Assembly (NCBI GenBank): GCA_041690255.1
Contig: JAWLHU010000001.1
Location: 186,001 to 250,000, forward strand
DNA: 64,000 bases
DNA from: JAWLHU01 sp041690255
Lineage (GTDB): Bacteria > Bacillota > Sulfobacillia > Symbiobacteriales > Symbiobacteriaceae
Direction of reading: 5' to 3'
The notes beneath the pieces are model-generated. The model had not been told where the DNA came from. It made no database searches and saw only the letters and a list, made by a program, of their open reading frames with translations. Position 1 is the first letter of the stretch; every line of letters starts with the position of its first letter. The position numbers were made by a program, and so were the translations under genes. Below, piece by piece: positions 9,475 to 16,582 of this stretch.

Positions 9475-10680
9475 CTACTCGCCCCCCTCTTCTTCGTAGT
9501 AGAGCGAGAGTCGATTAGTCATCAGGGCTAGCCGCTGGATCAAGGTGATCCGGAGATTGAGTTGGGATGCCAGCTCCCACAGTCGTGGGAGCTGCTCCCG
9601 GACTGCTGCATGCGAGGGAGCCCCTTGGTCAGCGATCAGCGTGATAAGGTTCTCTTCCTCACGGAGCCACTGAGACCACACGAGTGCGAGCTCAGAAGGT
9701 TCGGTCTCCGTAGCGTGGGAAAGGGCGCGTGTGACGCTCCGTTGAGCCTTGGCCAGCGAATAATCGAGCTCAGCGACTTCAGGCTGAGTAGGGGCGGCGA
9801 GCAGAAGGGAAAGGAGGTTTTGAGATACAGGCGGCTGACTCCGGATGTGCTGAAGCTCAGAGCGGGCCCGCTCCTCGGCACGCATGGCCTCCTCAGCAGA
9901 GGCCAAGGCCTTCTGCAGCGCACTCTTGGTTTCGGACAAGTCCAGTTGTAGTTGCGTTGTTCGAGTATGTAACTCGCTTACTTTGCTCTCCTTCTCGACC
10001 AGGTGGTGTTGTAGAGCACTGGCCTGAGCCTTGGAGCTTTCCAGGTGCTGGTTTGTTAGCGCAAGAGTCTGCTCTGCTTTTGACTGCCCCTGGCGCGCTT
10101 GAGCCAGCCGCGTTCTTGCAGTTGCTAGTTCCCGTTGCAGGTTTGCCTCCTTTCGACTGGCCTTCTCCTGCTCGGTCTTCATCTGCCTTCGAAGAGCTTT
10201 TAGCTCCTTCTTTAGTGCTGCAACAACAATGCGCTCGGAGGGCTCCACTTCGGAGTTGTTGGGGAACTGCGGGTTAGGCTTCGCAGGAGACTCAGTCTCT
10301 TCCACTGCTTCAGGGCCGATCAGAGATAACGCTACAAGCAGATCCTTGACCGTGGTTGGCTGTGTGGAGAGAAAATCTCGCAGACTTGGTTCGTCAGCCT
10401 TCAGAGCTTCAATGGCGGAGATAGTTGACTGATGTTGATCCAGCCATGCCCTCTCCAAGGCTTCGGCCAGATCGTTGTCTCGCTGAAGAATATCTCGAAG
10501 TTTTGCGTAGGCTCTGTGGCGTTTTAGTTCGGTGTCAAGCGTTGCAGCGGTGATTGTAGACTTGTTGAGCCGCTTGCAGCAGGATGGATTACTGTTCAGG
10601 GTTACCGCCAAGACGCTTGGCACCAACGTGAGAAAGATGCCGCGAGTGGCTTCAGGTGATAGCACCCGCACGAGGTTCAC
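9475..10680 (-). CDS. Coiled-coil protein of the PglZ operon, unknown function
   Basis: A 401-aa soluble protein. Residues ~1-125 form a helical N-terminal region. Residues ~145-290 are a long heptad-rich coiled coil full of Lys, Glu, Gln and Ala. The last ~100 residues are again helical and end in an acidic tail (YYEEEGGE). No enzymatic motif is visible. Its ATG overlaps the TGA of the upstream 155-aa gene by 4 nt, and its stop lies 3 nt before the PglZ-like start, so all three are translationally coupled. A structural, oligomerising or DNA-clamp-like role would fit, but that is only inference. Confidence 0.85.
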   Translation of the reverse strand: MNLVRVLSPEATRGIFLTLVPSVLAVTLNSNPSCCKRLNKSTITAATLDTELKRHRAYAKLRDILQRDNDLAEALERAWLDQHQSTISAIEALKADEPSLRDFLSTQPTTVKDLLVALSLIGPEAVEETESPAKPNPQFPNNSEVEPSERIVVAALKKELKALRRQMKTEQEKASRKEANLQRELATARTRLAQARQGQSKAEQTLALTNQHLESSKAQASALQHHLVEKESKVSELHTRTTQLQLDLSETKSALQKALASAEEAMRAEERARSELQHIRSQPPVSQNLLSLLLAAPTQPEVAELDYSLAKAQRSVTRALSHATETEPSELALVWSQWLREEENLITLIADQGAPSHAAVREQLPRLWELASQLNLRITLIQRLALMTNRLSLYYEEEGGE

Positions 10681-11144
10681 TCCTTGTACTGAAGATACTC
10701 CTGCATCAGGCTAATGACGGCAGCACCTAAGTTCCGCAACTGATGTTCGTACAGCCTCGGCCCGTACGGTGTGTCTGCGTAAGTCTCCCTCTCGCTCTGG
10801 TCGGGGACTTCCGAGAGTAGCTCGGAGAGACCCACCAGCACATACCCACCACTGAGTTTCCGGACATAGGGGATTTGATTCTCCCACTCCACGAGATTCA
10901 CTGCTCCCACCGATTTGAGGAGCTCGGAGGCTTCCCCAACCGTGAGGTCTACGGCCCTCTCCCAGATCTCCCCGGGTTGGCGTTCGGTAAGGTCTACGAG
11001 GGTCCGCAATCGTTGGAGACGAGCCTCTGGTGTCGGTCCCAGTTCGCCGTACCGGATGATTAGGGGCAAGAGTATCACCTCATCAGAACCGAACGTCGAT
11101 ACACCATTAATGCTGTACATAGTTCTTGAAGCGCTACGGGACAT
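10677..11144 (-). CDS. Small uncharacterised protein, first gene of the PglZ operon
   Basis: A 155-aa protein of mixed helix and strand, not recognised as BrxA, BrxB or any other named BREX component. It has no signal peptide, transmembrane segment, zinc motif or catalytic signature I can name. An AGGAAGGA stretch just precedes the ATG at 11144; an alternative ATG 24 nt downstream lacks a ribosome site. It follows a 212-nt gap after the TGT-like gene and overlaps the coiled-coil gene by 4 nt, so it heads the five-gene effector operon. Confidence 0.78.
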   Translation of the reverse strand: MSRSASRTMYSINGVSTFGSDEVILLPLIIRYGELGPTPEARLQRLRTLVDLTERQPGEIWERAVDLTVGEASELLKSVGAVNLVEWENQIPYVRKLSGGYVLVGLSELLSEVPDQSERETYADTPYGPRLYEHQLRNLGAAVISLMQEYLQYKE

Positions 11145-11284
11145 TCCTTCCTAATCGGACTCTTTTGAACCGAATGGTTACAATTGAGCGGCTTACCGGA
11201 GCTTGAACACTTAAGAACAGCACAAAGAATCTACGGGTCAAGGCGTGTAACTCATCGGTCCAGATTTCGCGGAGGAGAATTCGA

Positions 11285-11309
11285 GGACCGCTACAGGGTG
11301 TAGCGGTCC
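11285..11309. terminator. Perfect hairpin between the TGT-like gene and the PglZ operon
   Basis: GGACCGCTACA (11285-11295) and TGTAGCGGTCC (11299-11309) pair perfectly over 11 bp with a 3-nt loop. It lies 48 nt downstream of the TGT-like stop on the minus strand. There is no clear U-run, so it is a weak intrinsic terminator or a processing or attenuation hairpin. It marks the boundary between the modification gene and the effector operon. The remaining 11145-11356 gap shows no gene. Confidence 0.5.
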
Positions 11310-11356
11310 TTGATCTGTCGTCTCGGCGTGCTACCGTTTCGACTGGGCGTCAACGA

Positions 11357-12676
11357 CTAGACGGGGAACCGGGTCTCCTCGAGACGGCGCATTGGCTCCA
11401 GGTAGGCTCGCTCGCTAGCGTGGTAGTTATGCAGTGCGAGGAGGACAGTAGCTACCTCCTTCACGCCCTTCCGGTTTTCGAGGTATTCGTCCAGCCCATT
11501 TGTGCGATGCTTACGACACACTTGGCAGGGGCAGACCAAGTCTGCTCCAACCCGCTGATACTGCCCCTCGCCAATAGGGTAAAGCGCCTGTCTCGTACGC
11601 GCTCGAACCGTGTGGTGGGTGGAGTCAAACGAGGAGATACCATACTCATGAAGCTTTAGGGCCTTGGGTTCCGTCGATCCGAAAGCGTGCAGAGGGCGTT
11701 CAGCTACGCCGTGCTCCATGAGGGCTCGAGAGACAGCTTTCCCAATGATCCCGAGAAGGTTAGAATCACTGATCGGCACCAGCGACCCCAGGCCAAAGCC
11801 GTCGTATTGAACACCGAGAATGCGCTCTTCTCCGAGCAGTGCCGTCAGCTGTTGGGAGTAACCCCTATAGTAGGCCTCTGTAGCCTGAACCGGTGTCAGG
11901 TGTCCAGCCTTGATCTCGCTCAGGCTGGGTCCCCAGGGATGCAGGACGGGCCACAACATTGGAAACGGTTTGCCCGACGCCTCGGACTTCATCCTCAGTG
12001 CGGCATGGGCATTGGCGATGTTATACTGAACATATAGGTCCTTTAGATCGGCTGGTGACTCATAATGGATCACCCGATCGAGGGTTACGAGAATGTCTGG
12101 CCTTACCGCGAGACCGGTCTCGAGAACGATTCGCTGTGCTTCTTGGCCTACCCTAAGATACTCAGTCCGAGAACTGTCTCTGTTGGCTTCCATTGCCTTC
12201 AGCTGAGCCATCAGGTCAGCGATCTCCGCTCCACGGCCATTCCGAACGGACTTCATGCGAGGCCAGGACTTAGGGTTGCCCAAGACGAAGCCCCCACTAT
12301 CCAAGAGCAGAATCCCCTGAAATGGATCCAGGTGATCAGGGTCCAAGTGCCTCAGGTAATGATCCCAATACCACTGATAGGCTTCTCCACCGGGCTTGGC
12401 GCAGGCTCTGCGAACATGGGCTAGTGCCCGTTTCATGAAGGTACGTAAGTGCGCTGGAAATCCCTGTTGAAGCTCTTCGAAGATACCTTTGTCGGTCACA
12501 AAGAGGTCATGCATGCTCAGGAGCGGATTGAGGTCGTCTTTCCAGTCTTCGTAGAACCACATGAGCTTGCGCCACTGATTTCCCTGGGTGCTGAGAACAG
12601 TAAAGGCGGTGGGCGCCGTTAGCGTCTTTTGTACTCCTTGAGGGCTGGAGAGCTTCCAATGTCTAGGCAAGAGCAT
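11357..12676 (-). CDS. dpdA-like: TGT-superfamily base-exchange enzyme, DpdA-like
   Basis: A 439-aa homologue of tRNA-guanine transglycosylase. It has DSGGF at 126-130, a second active-site Asp in SSFDSTH at 351, and the zinc site C382-x-C384-x2-C387 followed by LHN at H416, close to the C-x-C-x2-C-x25-H spacing of bona fide TGTs. The GGL-type substrate loop is replaced by DGFGLGSLV at 292-300, and the N-terminal ~110 residues differ from tRNA enzymes. TGTs swap guanine for preQ1 or preQ0; DpdA homologues do this in DNA. Its place beside a PglZ/DUF1998-helicase operon and an ArcS-core gene argues for a DNA substrate (inference). It is divergent from the ArcS-like gene by 64 nt. Codon use is less GC-biased than the host. 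Confidence 0.88.
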   Translation of the reverse strand: MLLPRHWKLSSPQGVQKTLTAPTAFTVLSTQGNQWRKLMWFYEDWKDDLNPLLSMHDLFVTDKGIFEELQQGFPAHLRTFMKRALAHVRRACAKPGGEAYQWYWDHYLRHLDPDHLDPFQGILLLDSGGFVLGNPKSWPRMKSVRNGRGAEIADLMAQLKAMEANRDSSRTEYLRVGQEAQRIVLETGLAVRPDILVTLDRVIHYESPADLKDLYVQYNIANAHAALRMKSEASGKPFPMLWPVLHPWGPSLSEIKAGHLTPVQATEAYYRGYSQQLTALLGEERILGVQYDGFGLGSLVPISDSNLLGIIGKAVSRALMEHGVAERPLHAFGSTEPKALKLHEYGISSFDSTHHTVRARTRQALYPIGEGQYQRVGADLVCPCQVCRKHRTNGLDEYLENRKGVKEVATVLLALHNYHASERAYLEPMRRLEETRFPV

Positions 12677-12740
12677 TCACCACCATGCGTAATGGCCCTC
12701 ATTGTATCACAGGACACAACTAGTTGAGGTGCATAGAACT
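12677..12740. promoter_or_regulatory. Divergent intergenic region of the modification genes
   Basis: This 64-nt gap separates the divergent starts of the TGT-like gene (minus) and the ArcS-like gene (plus), so it should hold both promoters or parts of them. The plus gene has GAGGTG 9 nt before its ATG at 12741; the minus gene has GGTGGTGA just upstream of its ATG. No convincing -35/-10 pair or palindrome was found by eye. Confidence 0.4.
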
Positions 12741-13310
12741 ATGGCAACCACAGGCCGCAAGAGAGCCCCAAAGCTGAAGCCTCCCGAGGACCCTGTTGCG
12801 CTTATAGACGCCTGGGCAGGCTTTCACGAGCGCGTTATGGATGAGTTTCAGCCGCAGGCGAGGATTCTCTTCATTCCATCGTGTTCGGGCGACAAGCCGT
12901 ACTATCTTTCACCGTCTCATAAGGAGTACCAGCGGATATTGGATGAGGTAGCTCCTGGACAAGTCGACAAGGTCACCCTCTCTGGAATCCTAGGCCCGGT
13001 CCCCGCGAGTATGGAGGAATTGGTGGCAGAGCAGTTCAACTATAACTTTTACTTGAGCCGCTATGCGCATCTTAAGGGCCAGCTTCCCCAGATCACGCAG
13101 CGTTTAGTTAAGTACATGAGTGACTTCCTCGCTAAGTATGGGTCTCACTATGATCTTCGTGTTTCTTATAGCCGGGAGAACTACAAAAGGGTCATGATCG
13201 AGGTTGCCAATAGGGTCAAGCAGCACCCAATCGTTATCCTACCTAAGGGAGACAAAGCGTTACTTGATGGAGGGCTAGATCAGCTAAGGGCTACGCTGTC
13301 TAAACAGTAG
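12741..13310 (+). CDS. ArcS-core-like protein (DUF5591-type), candidate 7-deazaguanine amidinotransferase
   Basis: A 189-aa protein carrying C48-x3-KPY(52-54)-x2-S57-x2-H60, the signature motif of archaeosine synthase ArcS (PC-x3-KPY-x2-S-x2-H), here as PSC. LSGILGPVP at about 80-88 resembles the following ArcS strand-turn. In Euryarchaeota, ArcS converts the nitrile of preQ0 in tRNA to the formamidine of archaeosine. This copy is only the core domain, without the TGT-like or PUA domains of archaeal ArcS; its neighbour supplies the TGT fold. I infer that the pair installs and then modifies a deazaguanine, probably in DNA. An in-frame upstream TTG at 12702 is rejected because GAGGTG is correctly spaced for ATG 12741. 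G+C is strikingly low (27 of 60 bases at 13141-13200). Confidence 0.82.
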   Translation: MATTGRKRAPKLKPPEDPVALIDAWAGFHERVMDEFQPQARILFIPSCSGDKPYYLSPSHKEYQRILDEVAPGQVDKVTLSGILGPVPASMEELVAEQFNYNFYLSRYAHLKGQLPQITQRLVKYMSDFLAKYGSHYDLRVSYSRENYKRVMIEVANRVKQHPIVILPKGDKALLDGGLDQLRATLSKQ

Positions 13311-13369
13311 CCGACGCAGTCGGCCTCGAAATGACTAGCTGACAGCTGAGTGCATACCTAAGCAATGAG

Positions 13370-13393
13370 TGAGGGGAGCCATCGGCCCCCTCA
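13370..13393 (+). terminator. Terminator-like hairpin after the ArcS-like gene
   Basis: TGAGGGG (13370-13376) pairs with CCCCTCA (13387-13393) across a 10-nt loop, followed by TTAATT. The T-run is weak. It lies at the edge of the low-GC island. The rest of 13311-13486 shows no gene. Confidence 0.5.
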
Positions 13394-13486
13394 TTAATTC
13401 ACCCGCTAGGTGGTACCCATGTTTGCTCGGCAACGGGTTTTAGCGTGCTGAGCTCGACAGTGCTCGACAGGAACGCATCGACCCCC

Positions 13487-15139
13487 TCACGGCTCCCACC
13501 GCCGCAGCCCCCGCTGCACCGCCACCCGCTCCACCGCCTCCTGCAGCCCCGCAAAGGCCAGCCCCTCCCAGCCCCCCTGCCCCACGGCCACGCCCAGGGC
13601 CCGGCCCACCTGCCGCCCAAACCTCTCCGGTCGCACCCGCTCATACACCCGCCAATACCCAATGATCTCATCCCGCCGCCGCAGCAGCAGCGCACGGGTC
13701 GGCAGCGAGTCGCTCTTCTCCCGGTTCAGCGTGGGCGATGCCGGGAGCAGGTTCCACCAGTCGTTGTTCCCCCACGCCGCCCAGGGGATCACGTGGTCCA
13801 CCTCGAAGCCCCGGGTCAGGCTGGCCCCGCTCCAGACGCACTCCAGCGGCTGGCCCAGGTCGGTCAGCAGCCCCCGGACCTCGGTCGTGTCCCGCTCATC
13901 GTCCTGCGGGAGCAGGAAGGGTATGTACGTGGCCGGCATGCTGTCGGCGTTCATCTCGGCCGTCAGCTGCGCCCAGCGCAGGATCAGGCTGTCCTCGATC
14001 CAGTGGCTGAAGCGGCTGATATCCAGCCAGATCGGCTCCGGCACGGCGATCCAGCCGAAGCTGTCCTCCAGCCCACCGCCCAGGCCCCGGGGCACGTGCC
14101 GAAAGACGGGCGATGAGCCGCTGCCCGAGTAGACCACCGGGCCATCGCGGATCGTATCGGCGATCTTCCGCAGCGGCTTGTAGAGGGCGCCCGGCTCCTC
14201 CATCAACCGGCGCTGCAGGAGGCCCAGCCCTCCGGCCCCGTACTCGGCCGCCAGGTCATCGACCACGCCCCGGAAGGCGACCCGCTTCTGCGATGCCGGC
14301 CCCTCGCCCCGCTTCTGCGCCACGAAGGCCGGGCTGGTCAGGAAGGGCCAGTAGTACTCCAGCCAGAGCGCCGCCACCGACCAGAGCGGCACGTAGACCT
14401 CGCCCGGTCCCCAGAGGACCAGGTTGGACTGGGTCCGGCTGATGTTGCACAGGGCCCGCATCAGGGCGAACTTATAGGTCGCATCCTTCTTGTCTTGGGC
14501 CAGGACCGACTGGACTCGCTCCAGGCCCCGGGCATCGCCCTGGATCCCCTTCTCGGCCAGGAGCACGGTCCACTCCAGGCCGGGCCGGGAGGTGTCGGGC
14601 TGCGTCAGCCGCTCCACCACCTGCAGCCCGCTCGCCTCGAAGAGCAGGGCCAGCTTGCCGGGCGGGATCGCCGTGAAGAGCCGGCCATCATCCTCCCGCT
14701 CATCGCCCCCCGAGCTGGAGCGGTAGCTGACGATCAGCCGCCCGCTGGGCTTGAGGATCCGGGCCAGGTTGATCACCGCTGTGATCAGATGCTCCCGGCC
14801 CACATGCATCAGCGTGGCGGAGCAGAGGACATTCGCAAAGGCCTCATCCCGAATCGCCTCCAGCTCCGGCAAGAGCGCGTGCTCAAACCGGAGGTGGGGG
14901 TAGTGCTTGCGCGCCTCCGCCAGCATGGCCGGGGAGCCATCGAAGCCGACCACCGAGAAGTCCCGCTCGGCCAGCCAGGCGGCATCCCGCCCGCTCCCGC
15001 ATCCGACATCGGCCACCGACCCGCCCGGGTGGAAGAAGGCGAGCATCTGCTGCTGGAGGGCGATGGGTGTCACGGACCGGTACGTGGCGGTCAGCCGCTC
15101 GGCCCCGGCCTGGTACGCATCCAGCGTCCGCCTGTCCAT
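13487..15139 (-). CDS. SAM-dependent methyltransferase fused to an HNH endonuclease-like domain
   Basis: A 550-aa protein with two recognisable modules. Residues ~35-190 are a class I Rossmann methyltransferase, with VADVGCGSGRDA as motif I and an acidic VVGFDGS strand 2. The C-terminal ~105 residues contain FEVDHVIPW, then GNNDWWNLLP and LNREKSD, a typical HNH ββα-metal layout with His449 and Asn. The ~240 residues between are unassigned. Host-like high G+C separates it from the neighbouring island. The methyltransferase looks like a small-molecule or general type, not a DNA N6A/C5 enzyme, as no DPPY or PC motif was seen. It could be a stand-alone defence or toxin-like protein or a housekeeping fusion; the substrate is unknown. 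Confidence 0.85.
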   Translation of the reverse strand: MDRRTLDAYQAGAERLTATYRSVTPIALQQQMLAFFHPGGSVADVGCGSGRDAAWLAERDFSVVGFDGSPAMLAEARKHYPHLRFEHALLPELEAIRDEAFANVLCSATLMHVGREHLITAVINLARILKPSGRLIVSYRSSSGGDEREDDGRLFTAIPPGKLALLFEASGLQVVERLTQPDTSRPGLEWTVLLAEKGIQGDARGLERVQSVLAQDKKDATYKFALMRALCNISRTQSNLVLWGPGEVYVPLWSVAALWLEYYWPFLTSPAFVAQKRGEGPASQKRVAFRGVVDDLAAEYGAGGLGLLQRRLMEEPGALYKPLRKIADTIRDGPVVYSGSGSSPVFRHVPRGLGGGLEDSFGWIAVPEPIWLDISRFSHWIEDSLILRWAQLTAEMNADSMPATYIPFLLPQDDERDTTEVRGLLTDLGQPLECVWSGASLTRGFEVDHVIPWAAWGNNDWWNLLPASPTLNREKSDSLPTRALLLRRRDEIIGYWRVYERVRPERFGRQVGRALGVAVGQGGWEGLAFAGLQEAVERVAVQRGLRRWEP

Positions 15140-15159
15140 GCCCGCATCCCCCTATCCAC

Positions 15160-15187
15160 CAAGAATGTATAAATGTATTCATTCTTG
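15160..15187. promoter_or_regulatory. Palindromic operator-like site upstream of the methyltransferase-HNH gene
   Basis: CAAGAATG (15160-15167) and CATTCTTG (15180-15187) are perfect 8-bp arms around a 12-nt AT-rich centre. It is a 28-bp AT-rich island in a GC-rich genome, 20 nt upstream of the minus-strand start at 15139. It looks like a repressor operator or a promoter core; no family is assigned. Confidence 0.5.
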
Positions 15188-15244
15188 TCCCTCATCGAAA
15201 CCCCTGCCGGTGGCGATCGGAGGCTGTGCGACATCATTTCGGGC

Positions 15245-15270
15245 AAAAAAAAGGGGGGCCGCGTGGCCCC
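15245..15270 (-). terminator. Rho-independent terminator of the SpoVA-like gene
   Basis: Read on the minus strand, GGGGCC-acgc-GGCCCC (15255-15270) is followed by a U-run from the eight A residues at 15245-15252. It begins 2 nt beyond the stop of the DUF1657-SpoVA gene. Confidence 0.85.
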
Positions 15271-15272
15271 AT

Positions 15273-15878
15273 CTACCGAAGAAACCGCAACCCTGCTGCC
15301 ACCAGCCCTACGAAGAAGGCCGTCGCCGTCCCGAAGACGATAACCGCCCCGGCCAGCTGGAACATGCGCCCGCCGATCCCGAAGATCAGCCCTTCCTTCT
15401 TGAACTCCAGGGCCGAGGCCGCCATGGCGTTCGCAAACCCGGTGACCGGGACCGCCAGGCCGGCACCGGCGAAGCGGGCCATTTTGTCGAAGTAGCCCAG
15501 CCCCGTCAGCAGCGCCCCGAAGAAGACCATGGTCGCCACAGTCGGGTCGCCGGCTTTCTGGTGGCTGATTCCCAGCACCGCCTCCCAGAAATCCTGAACC
15601 CCCTGGCCGATCACGCAGACCAGGCCGCCTACGGCAAAGGCGGCGATCGCGTTGCGCACCCGGGGCGGCTTTGGCTCCACCTTGGCCACCCACTGGCTGT
15701 AGGTCATCTGGTCCAGGCTGTGGCGGAGCTTCTGCACGTGTTGGGTGGCATCCTGTGCGAGGCTTTGCCACATCGATTTGGCCTGCTGGTCCTGGGTCGA
15801 CTGGACGAATACCATGTACTGCCCTTCGATCTGCTCGGCCTGGGCCAGGCCCGTCTCCAGATCCTTGCGCTTGATCAT
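15273..15878 (-). CDS. DUF1657-SpoVAC-type spore membrane protein fusion
   Basis: A 201-aa protein. Residues ~1-65 are a DUF1657 domain clearly homologous to the separate DUF1657 protein encoded divergently (shared TQDQxAK and paired helices). Residues ~75-200 form a SpoVAC/SpoVAE-type membrane domain with several hydrophobic segments and the family motif AGLAVPVTGFANAM. SpoVA proteins build the inner-membrane channel for Ca-dipicolinate in spores, and DUF1657 genes accompany mobile SpoVA operons linked to spore heat resistance. The start at ATG 15878 is preferred over an upstream ATG at 15917 because GGGAGGG lies between them and the family begins here. Expression is expected in the forespore (known of the family). 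Confidence 0.88.
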   Translation of the reverse strand: MIKRKDLETGLAQAEQIEGQYMVFVQSTQDQQAKSMWQSLAQDATQHVQKLRHSLDQMTYSQWVAKVEPKPPRVRNAIAAFAVGGLVCVIGQGVQDFWEAVLGISHQKAGDPTVATMVFFGALLTGLGYFDKMARFAGAGLAVPVTGFANAMAASALEFKKEGLIFGIGGRMFQLAGAVIVFGTATAFFVGLVAAGLRFLR

Positions 15879-15994
15879 GCGCCGTGCATTCCCTCCCTGC
15901 TGTCGCAGTCTGCGCATCGGACCGGCCTAATATCCGCACCGCCTTGTGGGGCAGACTATCACTCGGCCCACAGCACATAGGAGGGATCAACAGC

Positions 15995-16198
15995 ATGACT
16001 GTCCAGCAGGATATTCAGAAGGCGATCGCATCGGCCGAGGCGGCCCAGGGCAGCTACCTGGTCTTCGCCAACGCCACCCAGGACCAGAATGCGAAGCAGA
16101 TGTTCCAGTCCATGGCTGATGACATGCAGCGGCATATCCAGCAGATCAAAGGCCGCCTCGACTACCTGACCCAGAACAATCCGATGAACAAGCAGTAG
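15995..16198 (+). CDS. DUF1657 small protein
   Basis: A 67-aa, Gln-rich, all-helical soluble protein matching DUF1657. It starts at ATG 15995 with AGGAGGG upstream. It is divergent from the DUF1657-SpoVA fusion and paralogous to that protein's N-terminal domain, so the two probably interact or share regulation in the 116-nt region between them. Its molecular function is unknown; the family is sporulation-linked. Confidence 0.88.
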   Translation: MTVQQDIQKAIASAEAAQGSYLVFANATQDQNAKQMFQSMADDMQRHIQQIKGRLDYLTQNNPMNKQ

Positions 16199-16210
16199 TA
16201 GCAGAAGGGA

Positions 16211-16237
16211 GGCCGTGGGGATGACCCACGGCCTTTT
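16211..16237 (+). terminator. Rho-independent terminator of the DUF1657 gene
   Basis: GGCCGTGG (16211-16218) pairs with CCACGGCC (16226-16233), followed by TTTT. Confidence 0.88.
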
Positions 16238-16309
16238 CGCTTGCGATTGCCGTCGAATGTTGGCGAACGATTCAGGCTGGCCGAGGCGCACGTATGTTTG
16301 GTAGGATGT

Positions 16310-16493
16310 GGATGAGAGGGGAGATCACTGGATGGGTCGGTAGGGTAATGCTTACCGTGCTCCTGACTGAGGTTCTCCGGTTCCTACTGCAGTCTCTTTT
16401 CAACTAGAACCGGCTACCAGCGTCCCGTACACAGGATACGGGCCCCCGCAGCAGCTCCCCTCTCATCCAATGAGAGTATCTCCCTTAGGGGAG
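16310..16493 (+). ncRNA. Candidate structured leader RNA upstream of the M29 aminopeptidase
   Basis: The 345-nt gap between the DUF1657 terminator and the aminopeptidase is strongly structured. A 14-bp perfect long-range stem (GGATGAGAGGGGAG at 16310-16323 with CTCCCCTCTCATCC at 16455-16468) closes a ~130-nt domain. That domain contains an inner CCGGTTC...GAACCGG stem and a CCCGT...ACGGG hairpin. The 3' strand of the closing stem can instead form CTCTCAT-cca-ATGAGAG (16460-16476), followed by CTCCC-ttag-GGGAG (16480-16493). Such mutually exclusive pairing is typical of a riboswitch expression platform. T-box, TPP, RNase P and SRP hallmarks were sought and not found; a 6S-like RNA remains possible. 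Confidence 0.45.
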
Positions 16494-16582
16494 TGGCCTA
16501 TTCCGGTACACATCGGAAGGGTTTCCTATAGACATCGGCTAATCATGAATCAGTATGTTTCCAATTCGGAGGGATGCCCCTT

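Noticed and set aside
11357..12676. Housekeeping tRNA-guanine transglycosylase (tgt)
   Set aside because: The substrate loop and N-terminal region deviate from Tgt, composition is island-like, and the gene sits in a PglZ/helicase locus rather than beside queA, yajC or ruvB.
16234..16582. T-box leader for the aminopeptidase
   Set aside because: No AGGGTGGNACCGCG antiterminator motif or downstream U-run terminator could be found.
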